Shown here: positions 17,966 to 25,830 of the stretch, piece after piece
How positions within the stretch are numbered: position 1 is the stretch's first letter
How the letters are laid out: the number at the start of each line of letters is the position of its first letter
Origin: Pseudomonas alkylphenolica
Lineage (GTDB): Bacteria > Pseudomonadota > Gammaproteobacteria > Pseudomonadales > Pseudomonadaceae
Direction of reading: 5' to 3'
Assembly: GCF_004025535.1 (NCBI RefSeq)
Contig: NZ_QJRG01000034.1
Coordinates: forward strand, 62,001 to 126,000
DNA length: 64,000 bases
Position numbers and translations under genes: made by a program
Notes under the pieces: model-generated
The model's input: the letters and a program-made list of their open reading frames with translations, nothing else
What the model was told of the DNA's origin: nothing
The model's database searches: none

Positions 17966-19153
17966 ATGAGCCTTAAAGGGCAGGCTTACATTGTAGGCGC
18001 CTACGAACACCCGACGCGCCATGCTATAGATAAATCACTTAGTCAACTGCATGCTGAGGTCGCACTTGGTGCCTTAGCTGACGCTGGCTTAAGTATTGCA
18101 GACGTGGACGGCTACTTCTGTGCAGGTGACGTCGCGGGTTGGGATGCGCCTGGCGTGGGCCCTACATCGGTCGTGGAATACCTTGGTCTGAAGCTTCGGC
18201 ACTTGGACACCACGGAGTCATGGGGATCGGCTTATATCAACCATATCGAGCATGCCGCCCGTGCAATTGCTGCCGGGAAATGCCGTGTTGCCTTGATTAC
18301 GCAAGCTGGTCGGCCCCGAGCGGAGAAAATGTCTCCTGAGCTGGAACATCGACTCCAGGCCCAGTCTGCCCCGGAGTCGCAATTCGAGCTTCCATACGGC
18401 CCTATCGTAACCAACATGTATGGCATGTGCGCGATGAGGCATATGTATGAGCATGGCACGACCTCGGAACAGCTGGCATGGATCAAAGTGGCTGCCTCCC
18501 ATCATGCTCAACACAATCCGAATGCTGTGCTCCAAAAAGTAGTCACGGTGGAGGACGTGTTGAGCTCCCCTATTGTGGCCACCCCCCTTCACAGGCTGGA
18601 CTGCTGCGTGATCAGTGATGGCGGAGGAGCAGTCGTTCTCGCTCACCCTGATGTGGCAAGGAGCCTCAAGCGCCCCCTGGTTACTCCTATTGGTGCCGGC
18701 TTCTCGGTAAAACACCTAAACGGCGGCTACTTCGACATTCTGGCGTCGGGCGGTGTGCAAACAGGTGCCGAAGCCTTTGCACAAGCAGAGGTACAGCCTG
18801 CTGACATCCAATATGCCTCGCTTTACGACAGCTTCACCATCACGGTTCTCATCCAACTTGAAAACCTTGGCTTCTGTCCACCCGGCCAAGGTGGGCGCTT
18901 CGTCGCAGATGGAGGTCTCATTTCAGGTGTAGGGAAGCTCCCCTTCAACACTGATGGAGGAGGACTGTGTAATAGCCATCCAGGCAACCGGGGAGGTATG
19001 ACAAAAATTATCGAAGCCGTCCGGCAGCTCCGAAATGAGGCTCATCCTGCTGTGCAAGTGCCTTCTTGCGGACTCGCTTTGGTGCACGGCACAGGTGGCC
19101 AGCTTGGAGCTCGTCACGGAAGCGCGACATTGATTCTTGAGCGGGAGGAGTAA
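17966..19153 (+). CDS. Thiolase-fold protein lacking the nucleophilic Cys (Ltp2-like retro-aldolase candidate)
   Basis: A 395-aa protein of the SCP-x/lipid-transfer thiolase group. The usual CASG nucleophile loop is replaced by ESWGSAYINH near residue 86, so no cysteine stands at the thiolase position. The later motifs persist in altered form: ASLYDSFTITV (~285), GGGLCNSHPGN (~336) and VHGTGGQLG near the end. Ltp2-type aldolases of steroid side-chain breakdown share this fold, lack thiolase chemistry and need a DUF35 partner, which is exactly the next gene (2-bp gap). It may therefore cleave a 3-hydroxyacyl-CoA to an aryl aldehyde and acetyl-CoA. GAGGA precedes ATG 17966. Confidence 0.8.
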   Translation: MSLKGQAYIVGAYEHPTRHAIDKSLSQLHAEVALGALADAGLSIADVDGYFCAGDVAGWDAPGVGPTSVVEYLGLKLRHLDTTESWGSAYINHIEHAARAIAAGKCRVALITQAGRPRAEKMSPELEHRLQAQSAPESQFELPYGPIVTNMYGMCAMRHMYEHGTTSEQLAWIKVAASHHAQHNPNAVLQKVVTVEDVLSSPIVATPLHRLDCCVISDGGGAVVLAHPDVARSLKRPLVTPIGAGFSVKHLNGGYFDILASGGVQTGAEAFAQAEVQPADIQYASLYDSFTITVLIQLENLGFCPPGQGGRFVADGGLISGVGKLPFNTDGGGLCNSHPGNRGGMTKIIEAVRQLRNEAHPAVQVPSCGLALVHGTGGQLGARHGSATLILEREE

Positions 19154-19155
19154 GC

Positions 19156-19542
19156 ATGACGAACAGAATCCCAACGGCCCCACAGCCATGGCCGGAGACA
19201 GAGGCCTTCTGGAATGCAGCAAACGAGCACAAGCTCCTGCTGCAGCGCTGCCCTGATACTGGAAAAGCATTCTTCTATCCTCGCACCTACAGCCCGTTCA
19301 CCGGAGCCAGCCCTTGCGAGTGGTTCCAGGCAACAGGCCGTGGAGAGATCTACTCCTTCAGCATTTTGCCCCGCGCTCAGCCTCCGTATTGCATTGCCTA
19401 TGTGACCCTCGAGGAAGGCCCGAGAATCCTCACGAACATAGTGACGCCTGACTATGAGTCCCTAAAGATCGGCCAGCCTGTGCAGGTCATTTTTGTGGAG
19501 AGCACAGACGGGCAAAATGTACCCATGTTTGAGCCTTGTTGA
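19156..19542 (+). CDS. DUF35 OB-fold partner protein with degenerate zinc ribbon
   Basis: A 128-aa protein made of a short N-terminal helix (PWPETEAFWNAA), a rubredoxin-like ribbon and an OB fold (EWFQATGRGEIYSFS onward). In typical members the ribbon carries two CxxC pairs. Here Cys32 remains, but the other positions read T, S and T (CPDT and SPFT), so zinc binding is doubtful. DUF35 proteins form complexes with thiolase-fold aldolases such as Ltp2, and the gene follows such a protein 2 bp downstream. A strong GGAGGAG precedes the ATG. It probably supplies the acyl-CoA binding half of the active site. Confidence 0.85.
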   Translation: MTNRIPTAPQPWPETEAFWNAANEHKLLLQRCPDTGKAFFYPRTYSPFTGASPCEWFQATGRGEIYSFSILPRAQPPYCIAYVTLEEGPRILTNIVTPDYESLKIGQPVQVIFVESTDGQNVPMFEPC

Positions 19543-19597
19543 GCGACCGATAATCGAACAAATTCAGGCTGGCAGGGGTGACGAAGCTTAAAATCTA

Positions 19598-19630
19598 GTT
19601 GACCTGTCAACCTGTTTCATGAACTATAGG
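19598..19630 (+). promoter_or_regulatory. Promoter with third GTTGA-N4-TCAAC operator
   Basis: GTTGA-CCTG-TCAAC (19598-19611) overlaps a TTGACC -35 candidate (19599-19604). ACTATA or TATAGG (19623-19630) could be the -10. It stands 340 bp before the OprD gene, so a long leader would be expected. The operator matches those at 3518 and 4275. Confidence 0.5.
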
Positions 19631-19953
19631 TACTCATAACTACAAAACTCTACATCCGCTTTAAGCTGGAGCCTGATGGAGGTAATGCACAATGCAACAT
19701 TCATTCATCACCAATGACACTGCCCGCTCCTCTTCTAAATACCACCTCCCCGGTAGCTGACCACTTAGCTCTAGCATTCAACAAGATAACCTTCCTTCCA
19801 AGAAAACCTTGAAAGGTGAGGCCTTGCGCGAAAAATAAATAGGCACAGCACACCATCAAGTTTTACTTGCATCGTACTCGCTCGCCTTGAAAAAAATAAT
19901 GCTGCATCTGCAACATCTATTTCTAATACGAAAAATAATAAGAAAGGCAATCT

Positions 19954-21231
19954 ATGAAGAACAACAACCATAATAGCTATTGCGTTTTGTTGGTGGGCAT
20001 GGCGACCAGCGTTTCCGCCAGCGCGTCAGGTTTTATTAGTGATAGCGAGGCAACCCTTACCGCACGAAACTACTATTTCGAACGCGAATACAAGGGAACA
20101 TCTCCACAGAATCACGCTAGAGAATGGGCGCAGGGGTTCATCCTCAAGATGAACTCAGGATATACCGACGGCCCAATAGGATTTGGACTAAATACTATTG
20201 GGCTTTTGGGAATAAAGCTGGATTCGTCTCCTGACCGCAGGGGCACAGACTTACTCCCATACAACTCCCAAGGCGAAGCGGCTGACGAATACTCAGAGTT
20301 AGGGTTAACTGCGAAAATGCGATTGGCTAAAACTGTCGTGCAAGCAGGAACACTAACGAACACTACCTTCCCTATGGCCTACCCGAGTGTTTCACGCCTT
20401 CTCCCTCAAACTTTTCGCGGCGTACACGTATCCTCTACAGACCTGGATAATTTCACGCTAATTGGTAGCTCCATCGACCGAATCAACAAACGCAACTCTA
20501 CGGACTATGAAAAGTTCACAATGGGGTCGCCTAATCGCCGGTTCAACCCAACTGCCGAGTCAGATAGGGCTAATTTCCTTGGCATCGAGTACCGACCTGA
20601 TAAAGCATGGACTCTTCGATATTACAACGGCACCGTAGAAAATCTGTACAGCACAAATTACTTTAACTTTGAGAATCTTCACAACTTTGAAAATTCAAAA
20701 CTAAAGTCAGAGTTCAGCTGGTACTCATCCAGAGACGAGGGGAGCGCACGCGCAGGAAAGGTTGATAATGACACCTACCTAGCGGAATTCACTTACTCGA
20801 TTGGAGGGCACAGCTTTATCGGTGGCTACCAGATACTAAGCGGCGATACTGCCACTCCCTATATCTCCGGCACCGAAATGTTAACTCTCGGCAAGTACAT
20901 GCTCGCATCGGACTTTCTTAACCCCAAAGAGCGTACTTGGGAGGCCATGTATATCTACGACTTCGCTGCTTCCGGCATTCCTGGTTTAAAAGCCACGCTT
21001 CGCTACTTGAAAGGAGATGAAATCGAACTACCTACAGCACTTGGAGGCAAAGGCCTTACAGAAAGTGAGCGGTACGCTGAGCTGTCTTATGTCATTCAAA
21101 GCGGGCCATTCCGAGATGTCGCGCTCAGAGTGAGAAATTCAAAATACAGAAACGACTTCGCTAGCACCGCAAGTTTCCGTGACGAAGACCAAACCCGGAT
21201 CAACATTGACTACACAGTGAAGCTCTGGTGA
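19954..21231 (+). CDS. OprD-family outer-membrane porin (copy 1)
   Basis: A 425-aa OprD-type substrate-specific porin for aromatic acids or similar small anions. It has a signal peptide ending near SASA (~residue 24), the mature OprD start GFISDSEATLTARNYYFERE, the WAQGFILKMNSGYTDG segment and a C-terminal strand ending in KLW. Typical OprD motifs LPQTFRG and NKRNSTDYE are present. It is followed 53 bp later by an AAHS-type transporter, giving an outer plus inner membrane uptake pair. The leader AAAAATAATAAGAAAGG just before the ATG is A-rich in the AANAANAA pattern recognised by Hfq/Crc. A paralogue pair lies at 45420-48068. Confidence 0.9.
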   Translation: MKNNNHNSYCVLLVGMATSVSASASGFISDSEATLTARNYYFEREYKGTSPQNHAREWAQGFILKMNSGYTDGPIGFGLNTIGLLGIKLDSSPDRRGTDLLPYNSQGEAADEYSELGLTAKMRLAKTVVQAGTLTNTTFPMAYPSVSRLLPQTFRGVHVSSTDLDNFTLIGSSIDRINKRNSTDYEKFTMGSPNRRFNPTAESDRANFLGIEYRPDKAWTLRYYNGTVENLYSTNYFNFENLHNFENSKLKSEFSWYSSRDEGSARAGKVDNDTYLAEFTYSIGGHSFIGGYQILSGDTATPYISGTEMLTLGKYMLASDFLNPKERTWEAMYIYDFAASGIPGLKATLRYLKGDEIELPTALGGKGLTESERYAELSYVIQSGPFRDVALRVRNSKYRNDFASTASFRDEDQTRINIDYTVKLW

Positions 21232-21284
21232 CGACACGGCCAGTGCAAACCAACATAAATAATAATACTTAAAGTGAGGCAACC

Positions 21285-22625
21285 ATGAGTATCGACTTAC
21301 GTGCATCAATCGATCTACGCCCTATGAGTGGATTTCAGTGGATCGCTGTCTCCATTTGTGCGTTCCTGAATCTTATCGATGGGTTCGATGTCCTGGTTAT
21401 GGCCTTTACTGCACCTGCCGTTTCTAATTTCTGGCAGCTGTCCGGGGCTCAATTAGGTTATCTGCTTGGAGCGGGACTTTTGGGTATGTCGGTAGGTTCC
21501 CTGTTTATAGCCCCTTGGGCCGACAAACTCGGACGACGTCCGTTGATTCTTTTATGCCTGACCATAAGCGGCGTAGGCATGGTGCTTTCGGCAATGAGTG
21601 CCACACCAATACAACTCGGTATCACTCGAGTCATCACTGGTATCGGCATCGGCGGAATTCTAGCCTGCAGCAACGTGATAGCCAGCGAATACGCCTCTTC
21701 TCGCTGGAGAAGCTTGGCTTTGAGCCTGCAATCGACTGGGTACGCAATTGGTGCTTTGTTTGGCGGTTTGTTCGCCATATTTTTGATTGAGCATTACGGC
21801 TGGAGGTCAGTATTTTTGGTAGGCGGCACCGCTACTCTGACCATGATTCCTGTAGTTTACTTCCTCCTGCCTGAGTCCATGGACTTCTTGATCGCAAAAC
21901 AACCAACCAACGCACTGATTAAAATTAACAAGCTAGCAGCAAAACTTAACCTTCCAGTGCTCAAACAATTGCCTGAGAAATCTGATGCTCTCCAAAAAAA
22001 CAGGAGCAGCATTGCTAGGTTGGTCAGCGGCGAGTATCTATTAAAAACAGTTTGGTTATGGCTTGCGTTCTTCCTTGTTCTTTTCGGATTTTATTTCGTG
22101 ATGAGCTGGACGCCTAAGCTGCTGGCGAGCGCGGGACAGACAGCTCAACAAGGCATAACAGGGGGAATGCTGCTCAGCGCAGGCGGTATCGTTGGGAGTG
22201 CACTGCTTGGGTTGCTGAGTTCAAAATTCAAAACAACTCACGTCCAAGCAGCATTTTTGATCATCACGGCTATCACTATGGTCTTCTTCGTCAAGACTTC
22301 GGGTCTACCTGGATATGGGATAGCTGTAGGCCTTCTCCTAGGAGTTACCGTCAACGGGTGCGTTGCAGGCCTGTACGCGATTGCTCCTACCGTCTACGAT
22401 CCAAGCGTAAGGACAACCGGGGTAGGTTTCGCCATCGGTGTTGGCCGCGCTGGCGGCATACTCTCTCCAGTGGTAGCTGGGTTCATGATTGACGAAGGCT
22501 GGCAGCCAGCATCGCTGTTCACTGCATATGCTATAGCCTTTACCTTAGCAGCGCTGGTGATGCTAAAAATGTCTTATGCCAAACGCTCCGCTCCTGACAC
22601 GATGGAGGCTACCGCTGATCACTGA
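21285..22625 (+). CDS. AAHS-type MFS aromatic acid/H+ symporter (copy 1)
   Basis: A 446-aa, 12-segment major facilitator. The signature DGFDVLVMAF in the first membrane segment (~27-36) is characteristic of the aromatic acid:H+ symporter group, as in PcaK. The loop 2-3 motif is ADKLGRRPLIL (~82-92). Related segments include PESMDFLI between halves. GTGAGG precedes the ATG. It is paired with the OprD porin upstream and followed by a strong terminator, then the AraC gene. Substrate is inferred to be a benzoate- or cinnamate-type acid used by the neighbouring enzymes. Confidence 0.9.
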   Translation: MSIDLRASIDLRPMSGFQWIAVSICAFLNLIDGFDVLVMAFTAPAVSNFWQLSGAQLGYLLGAGLLGMSVGSLFIAPWADKLGRRPLILLCLTISGVGMVLSAMSATPIQLGITRVITGIGIGGILACSNVIASEYASSRWRSLALSLQSTGYAIGALFGGLFAIFLIEHYGWRSVFLVGGTATLTMIPVVYFLLPESMDFLIAKQPTNALIKINKLAAKLNLPVLKQLPEKSDALQKNRSSIARLVSGEYLLKTVWLWLAFFLVLFGFYFVMSWTPKLLASAGQTAQQGITGGMLLSAGGIVGSALLGLLSSKFKTTHVQAAFLIITAITMVFFVKTSGLPGYGIAVGLLLGVTVNGCVAGLYAIAPTVYDPSVRTTGVGFAIGVGRAGGILSPVVAGFMIDEGWQPASLFTAYAIAFTLAALVMLKMSYAKRSAPDTMEATADH

Positions 22626-22652
22626 AACGGTGGTCATTTTCTAGGTTTTGGC

Positions 22653-22684
22653 CTGTTGCTCCGGTTGATGGAGCAACAGCTTTT
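22653..22684 (+). terminator. Rho-independent terminator after MFS gene
   Basis: CTGTTGCTCC (22653-22662) pairs perfectly with GGAGCAACAG (22670-22679) across a 7-base loop. CTTTT follows. It separates the porin/transporter operon from the AraC gene. Confidence 0.8.
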
Positions 22685-22703
22685 GATTCCGACGAGCTGA
22701 GCT

Positions 22704-23693
22704 GTGCGTATGCCCGAATCCATATCATCGCTTTCCAGGGATACAGACTGGCATTGGACATCCCAGGGGATTCCCACCAGTCAAGCCATTGAGGAAACCG
22801 AAGAATTGTGCGCGCGTATGATTGCGCATAGTCAAGTTAGTAACGAGTCCTGCCGGTACGAATTGACTTGGCAACATTATGGGATGGGGCCTCTCGATTT
22901 AAATATATTCCAAGGAACTCCACATCGAGTTACCTGTTCGCCGCACGCTATCTTAAATGAGCGAAACGCTGGTTTCGATATCGTGCTGATGCAAAGCGGA
23001 AGTGCCCGGGCAATTCATGGCGCCAAGAGCTGTGATCTATCACCAGGATCAATAATACTGCTAGATTCGTCAGCCAAATGGGATTTAATGTTCCCATCGG
23101 ATCAATTCTGTATTTCCGCCCATATGGAATTGAGTTGGTTGCGAAAATGGCTCCCTGATCCGTCCATGCTTGCCGGACACGTGGTGGATAGTAACTCTCA
23201 GTGGGCAGCACCATTGATTAGCCTGATGAACACCATAGCTACGATTGGACTCGATAACGCACCGATGCCTCGCTCACTACTGGCTGAGCAAATGGCAAGT
23301 CTTCTCGCCATCGCGCTGGCTCGACCGGCTGAGGATAGCGTTATCCATGGTAGTGAATTGCTTAAGCGCATCCGAGCAACTGTCTATAAGAGTTTCGACA
23401 AAGCTGATCTTTCCGCTCAACACGTCGCCGACAACCTAGGTATATCTCGCCGCCACCTGGATAAAGTTTTGGCCTCAGCCAATACTACGTTTTTGACATT
23501 GCTTGAAAATCAGCGGTTCGAAGCAGCTCGTAGGCGACTCGCTGACCAGCACAATTCGCTCCAGATTGCGGAGATTGCGTGGTCGTGCGGCTTTAGTGAT
23601 CCTGGGTATTTCGCTCGGCGCTTCAAACGGGTCTTTGGCACGAGCCCCACATACTTCCGCGACCAGGGGAAGGAAAGACCCGCAACGCACTGA
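22704..23693 (+). CDS. AraC-family transcriptional activator (FeaR-like)
   Basis: A 329-aa regulator with an N-terminal cupin-type sensing domain of the AraC-binding-2/FeaR kind (QHYGMGPLDLNIFQG, SCDLSPGSIILLDSS) and a C-terminal double helix-turn-helix (LSAQHVADNLGISRRHLDKVL, then IAWSCGFSDPGYFARRFKRVFGTSP). The start is GTG 22704 or ATG 22710, without a clear ribosome site. It stands directly upstream of the FAD oxidoreductase/dehydrogenase operon. The gap after it holds two 14-bp direct repeats 22 bp apart, an arrangement usual for AraC/XylS activator sites, so it probably activates that operon. Confidence 0.88.
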   Translation: MRMPESISSLSRDTDWHWTSQGIPTSQAIEETEELCARMIAHSQVSNESCRYELTWQHYGMGPLDLNIFQGTPHRVTCSPHAILNERNAGFDIVLMQSGSARAIHGAKSCDLSPGSIILLDSSAKWDLMFPSDQFCISAHMELSWLRKWLPDPSMLAGHVVDSNSQWAAPLISLMNTIATIGLDNAPMPRSLLAEQMASLLAIALARPAEDSVIHGSELLKRIRATVYKSFDKADLSAQHVADNLGISRRHLDKVLASANTTFLTLLENQRFEAARRRLADQHNSLQIAEIAWSCGFSDPGYFARRFKRVFGTSPTYFRDQGKERPATH

Positions 23694-23830
23694 AATCTAG
23701 GCTACTGATCCGTCAGTACGCTGATAGTAAATCCCTTCTCCCGCCTCCCGTTATGTCACGTAATTGGGCACTCCTCTGAGTGAGGAGTGGCCTTGCCTGC
23801 TCGAAATTATTCCGTCCATCCGATCTTGAA

Positions 23831-23871
23831 CGATTGTGCTCAATCGTCCCATTCGAAGTGCTCAATCGTCC
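23831..23871 (+). promoter_or_regulatory. Direct repeats, candidate AraC activator site
   Basis: GTGCTCAATCGTCC occurs at 23836-23849 and again at 23858-23871, a 22-bp period (two helical turns). The first copy also forms the inverted repeat CGATTG-TGCT-CAATCG (23831-23846). The site lies 119 bp upstream of the FAD oxidoreductase ATG and follows the AraC gene. Confidence 0.55.
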
Positions 23872-23989
23872 TCACCAAGTGACGAGCTCTTGGCTCAACA
23901 TCGAGACGCATATCCAAGCAAGCGTGTCAAACACACAATCACAACATCCGCAGGTTGAAGGCATCTTCACCTCAAAGGAGTTAAGCACC

Positions 23990-25564
23990 ATGTCCGAAGT
24001 CTTTGATGTAATTGTTGTCGGTGGCGGTCACAACGGGCTCACCACAGCCGGATATATCGCCAAAGCCGGAAAATCTGTCTTGGTACTGGAAAGCAAAGCC
24101 TACCTTGGGGGCGGCGTAGCCACTAAAGAGATCACCCTGCCTGGCTTCAAGCATGATCTTCATTCGTCCGCTCATCTTGGCATCCTCCTCAATCCATTGA
24201 TCGCTAATGACGAGCTGCAGCTGAAGAGCAAGTACGGTTTGGAATACATCCGACCTAATGCTGCCTACTCCACAACGTTTACCGATGGTAGTTGCCTGAT
24301 TGGCTATAACGACCTCGAACGCACCATCGACAATATTGCTGAAGTCGCTTCTAAAAAAGACGCGGACGCGTACTACCAGCTGTACAAAGAGAGCATGGAA
24401 TTCGTTCCAATGGCGATGCACGGATTGTTCTCGCCACCGCCGCCCTATGGCGCGTTCATCGCGATGCTCGATCAAAGCCCTATGGGCCGAAATGCGCTGC
24501 ATGAAATTCAGAATAGCCCGCTGGGCATTCTCACCGAGCGTTTCGAAAGCGACAAACTGAAGATCCACATGCTGCGTCTGCTGACCGAACACTTCGTTGA
24601 CCCTGAGGCCAGGGGAGAAGGCGGGGCGTTGTTCATGTATCCGGCTTTCTTCGAAAAATACGGTTTCCAAACTCCTCGAGGCGGCAGTGGCGGCTTGGTT
24701 GACGCCATGGTACGACAGCTTGAAGACCATGGTGCAGAACTGCGTTGTAATTCGACCGTGACGAAGATCTTGACCTCTGGAGGCAAGGCTGTAGGCGTAC
24801 GACTTGCAGACGGCACCGAGATTCGTGCCAAAGAAGCGGTAGTTGGGCAAATTCACCCCTTCAACCTTCCGAAAATGGTCGATGATGTCTTGGATGAGCA
24901 GGTGGTGCGCGAAATCAAGCGCGCCGAAACGTCCTCCTTCTCATGCGTTACAGCCCATTACGCCCTGGACACTCCACCGAGTTATGTTCACCCAGACATC
25001 AACGATTCTTGGCTGAATGGACTGTGCCCAACATCGCTTGATGACTTCAAAAATGTTGTCTATGACGTGCGCAATGGCCGTATCCCCAAGACACCGTCGA
25101 TGGGCACTATCGCAACTCACCACGTTGACCCTTCTCGTGCGCCTGAAGGCAAGTCGACCTTCCTGGTATGGCGAATCATGCCTTACAAACTGGCCGACGG
25201 CTCAACCTGGGCCGACCGCAAGGCTGAGGTAGAAGAAGAAACCTTGAACATGGTCGACTCTTTCCTGCCCGGTTTGAAGTCCAGCGTTCTCGCTAAAGCC
25301 TTCGACACCCCAGAAGACATCGCCGCGTACTCCCCTACGTTCCAGCGTGGAGACGTGTCGGGTCTTGCCGCTCCATTGTTCCAGAGCCAAGGCCACCGTC
25401 CGACTCCATCGTTGTCCCAGTACACGGTTCCTGGGGTACAGGGTCTCTATCTGTCAGGCGTATTCATGCACCCAACCGCAGGTGGCGTCTGCGGCGGCGG
25501 CAGGGTAACAGCGCTCAAACTGTTTGAAGACAAAGGCTGGGACTTTGACAAAGTTATTTCCTGA
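23990..25564 (+). CDS. Phytoene-desaturase-like FAD oxidoreductase
   Basis: A 524-aa flavoprotein. The dinucleotide fold is VIVVGGGHNGLTTAGYIAKAG (shown in part: GGGHNG near residue 9-14), and the C-terminal FAD segment is HPTAGGVCGGGRV (~497-509). The layout is that of the carotenoid/phytoene desaturase and retinol saturase superfamily, with a large substrate domain between the halves. AAAGGAG precedes ATG 23990; an upstream in-frame ATG at 23780 has no support. It heads an operon with a 73-aa protein, an alcohol dehydrogenase and an aryl aldehyde dehydrogenase. Oxidation or isomerisation of a side-chain alkene/alcohol is possible; I cannot assign the reaction. Confidence 0.82.
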   Translation: MSEVFDVIVVGGGHNGLTTAGYIAKAGKSVLVLESKAYLGGGVATKEITLPGFKHDLHSSAHLGILLNPLIANDELQLKSKYGLEYIRPNAAYSTTFTDGSCLIGYNDLERTIDNIAEVASKKDADAYYQLYKESMEFVPMAMHGLFSPPPPYGAFIAMLDQSPMGRNALHEIQNSPLGILTERFESDKLKIHMLRLLTEHFVDPEARGEGGALFMYPAFFEKYGFQTPRGGSGGLVDAMVRQLEDHGAELRCNSTVTKILTSGGKAVGVRLADGTEIRAKEAVVGQIHPFNLPKMVDDVLDEQVVREIKRAETSSFSCVTAHYALDTPPSYVHPDINDSWLNGLCPTSLDDFKNVVYDVRNGRIPKTPSMGTIATHHVDPSRAPEGKSTFLVWRIMPYKLADGSTWADRKAEVEEETLNMVDSFLPGLKSSVLAKAFDTPEDIAAYSPTFQRGDVSGLAAPLFQSQGHRPTPSLSQYTVPGVQGLYLSGVFMHPTAGGVCGGGRVTALKLFEDKGWDFDKVIS

Positions 25565-25590
25565 CTTGAATTATAAAAACAAGGTGTACT

Positions 25591-25812
25591 ATGAAACTCT
25601 TTACCCTTGATAAGACCATTCTCATGGACTTGTCGACTGTCACTCCACATGATCAAGGTATCTTGATAGAAGGCAAGATCATGGGGACAATGCCAATGAA
25701 AGTTGTCCTTCGTCCCGAAGAACTTCGCACCGGATTAAAGCTAATTTCACCCCGCTTGATCTTTGCGCTGTTGGCCATGCTTTTTCGCAAGTCTTCTCAG
25801 CAAAAAAAATAA
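25591..25812 (+). CDS. Small 73-aa protein of unknown function
   Basis: I do not recognise this family. The protein has a soluble, beta-rich first part (KTILMDLSTVTPHDQGILIEGKI, read here as roughly residues 8-30), a Met-rich stretch (MGTMPMKVV) and one short hydrophobic segment near the C-terminus (LIFALLAMLF, ~56-65) followed by a basic tail. AAGGTG lies 6 bases before the ATG, and the gene is 26 bp after the FAD oxidoreductase and 18 bp before the alcohol dehydrogenase, so it looks like a real member of the operon. A membrane anchor or small accessory protein of the oxidoreductase is one possibility. Confidence 0.65.
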   Translation: MKLFTLDKTILMDLSTVTPHDQGILIEGKIMGTMPMKVVLRPEELRTGLKLISPRLIFALLAMLFRKSSQQKK

Positions 25813-25830
25813 TTAAGCGGGAGATCGATC

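Noticed and set aside
19692-19760. 22-codon ORF after GGAGG in the OprD1 leader, a possible leader peptide
   Set aside because: No regulatory codon pattern and no attenuator hairpin follow; chance is an adequate explanation.
23981-24856. 291-codon minus-strand frame opposite the FAD oxidoreductase
   Set aside because: Antisense shadow; the plus-strand frame has clear FAD motifs and a ribosome site.
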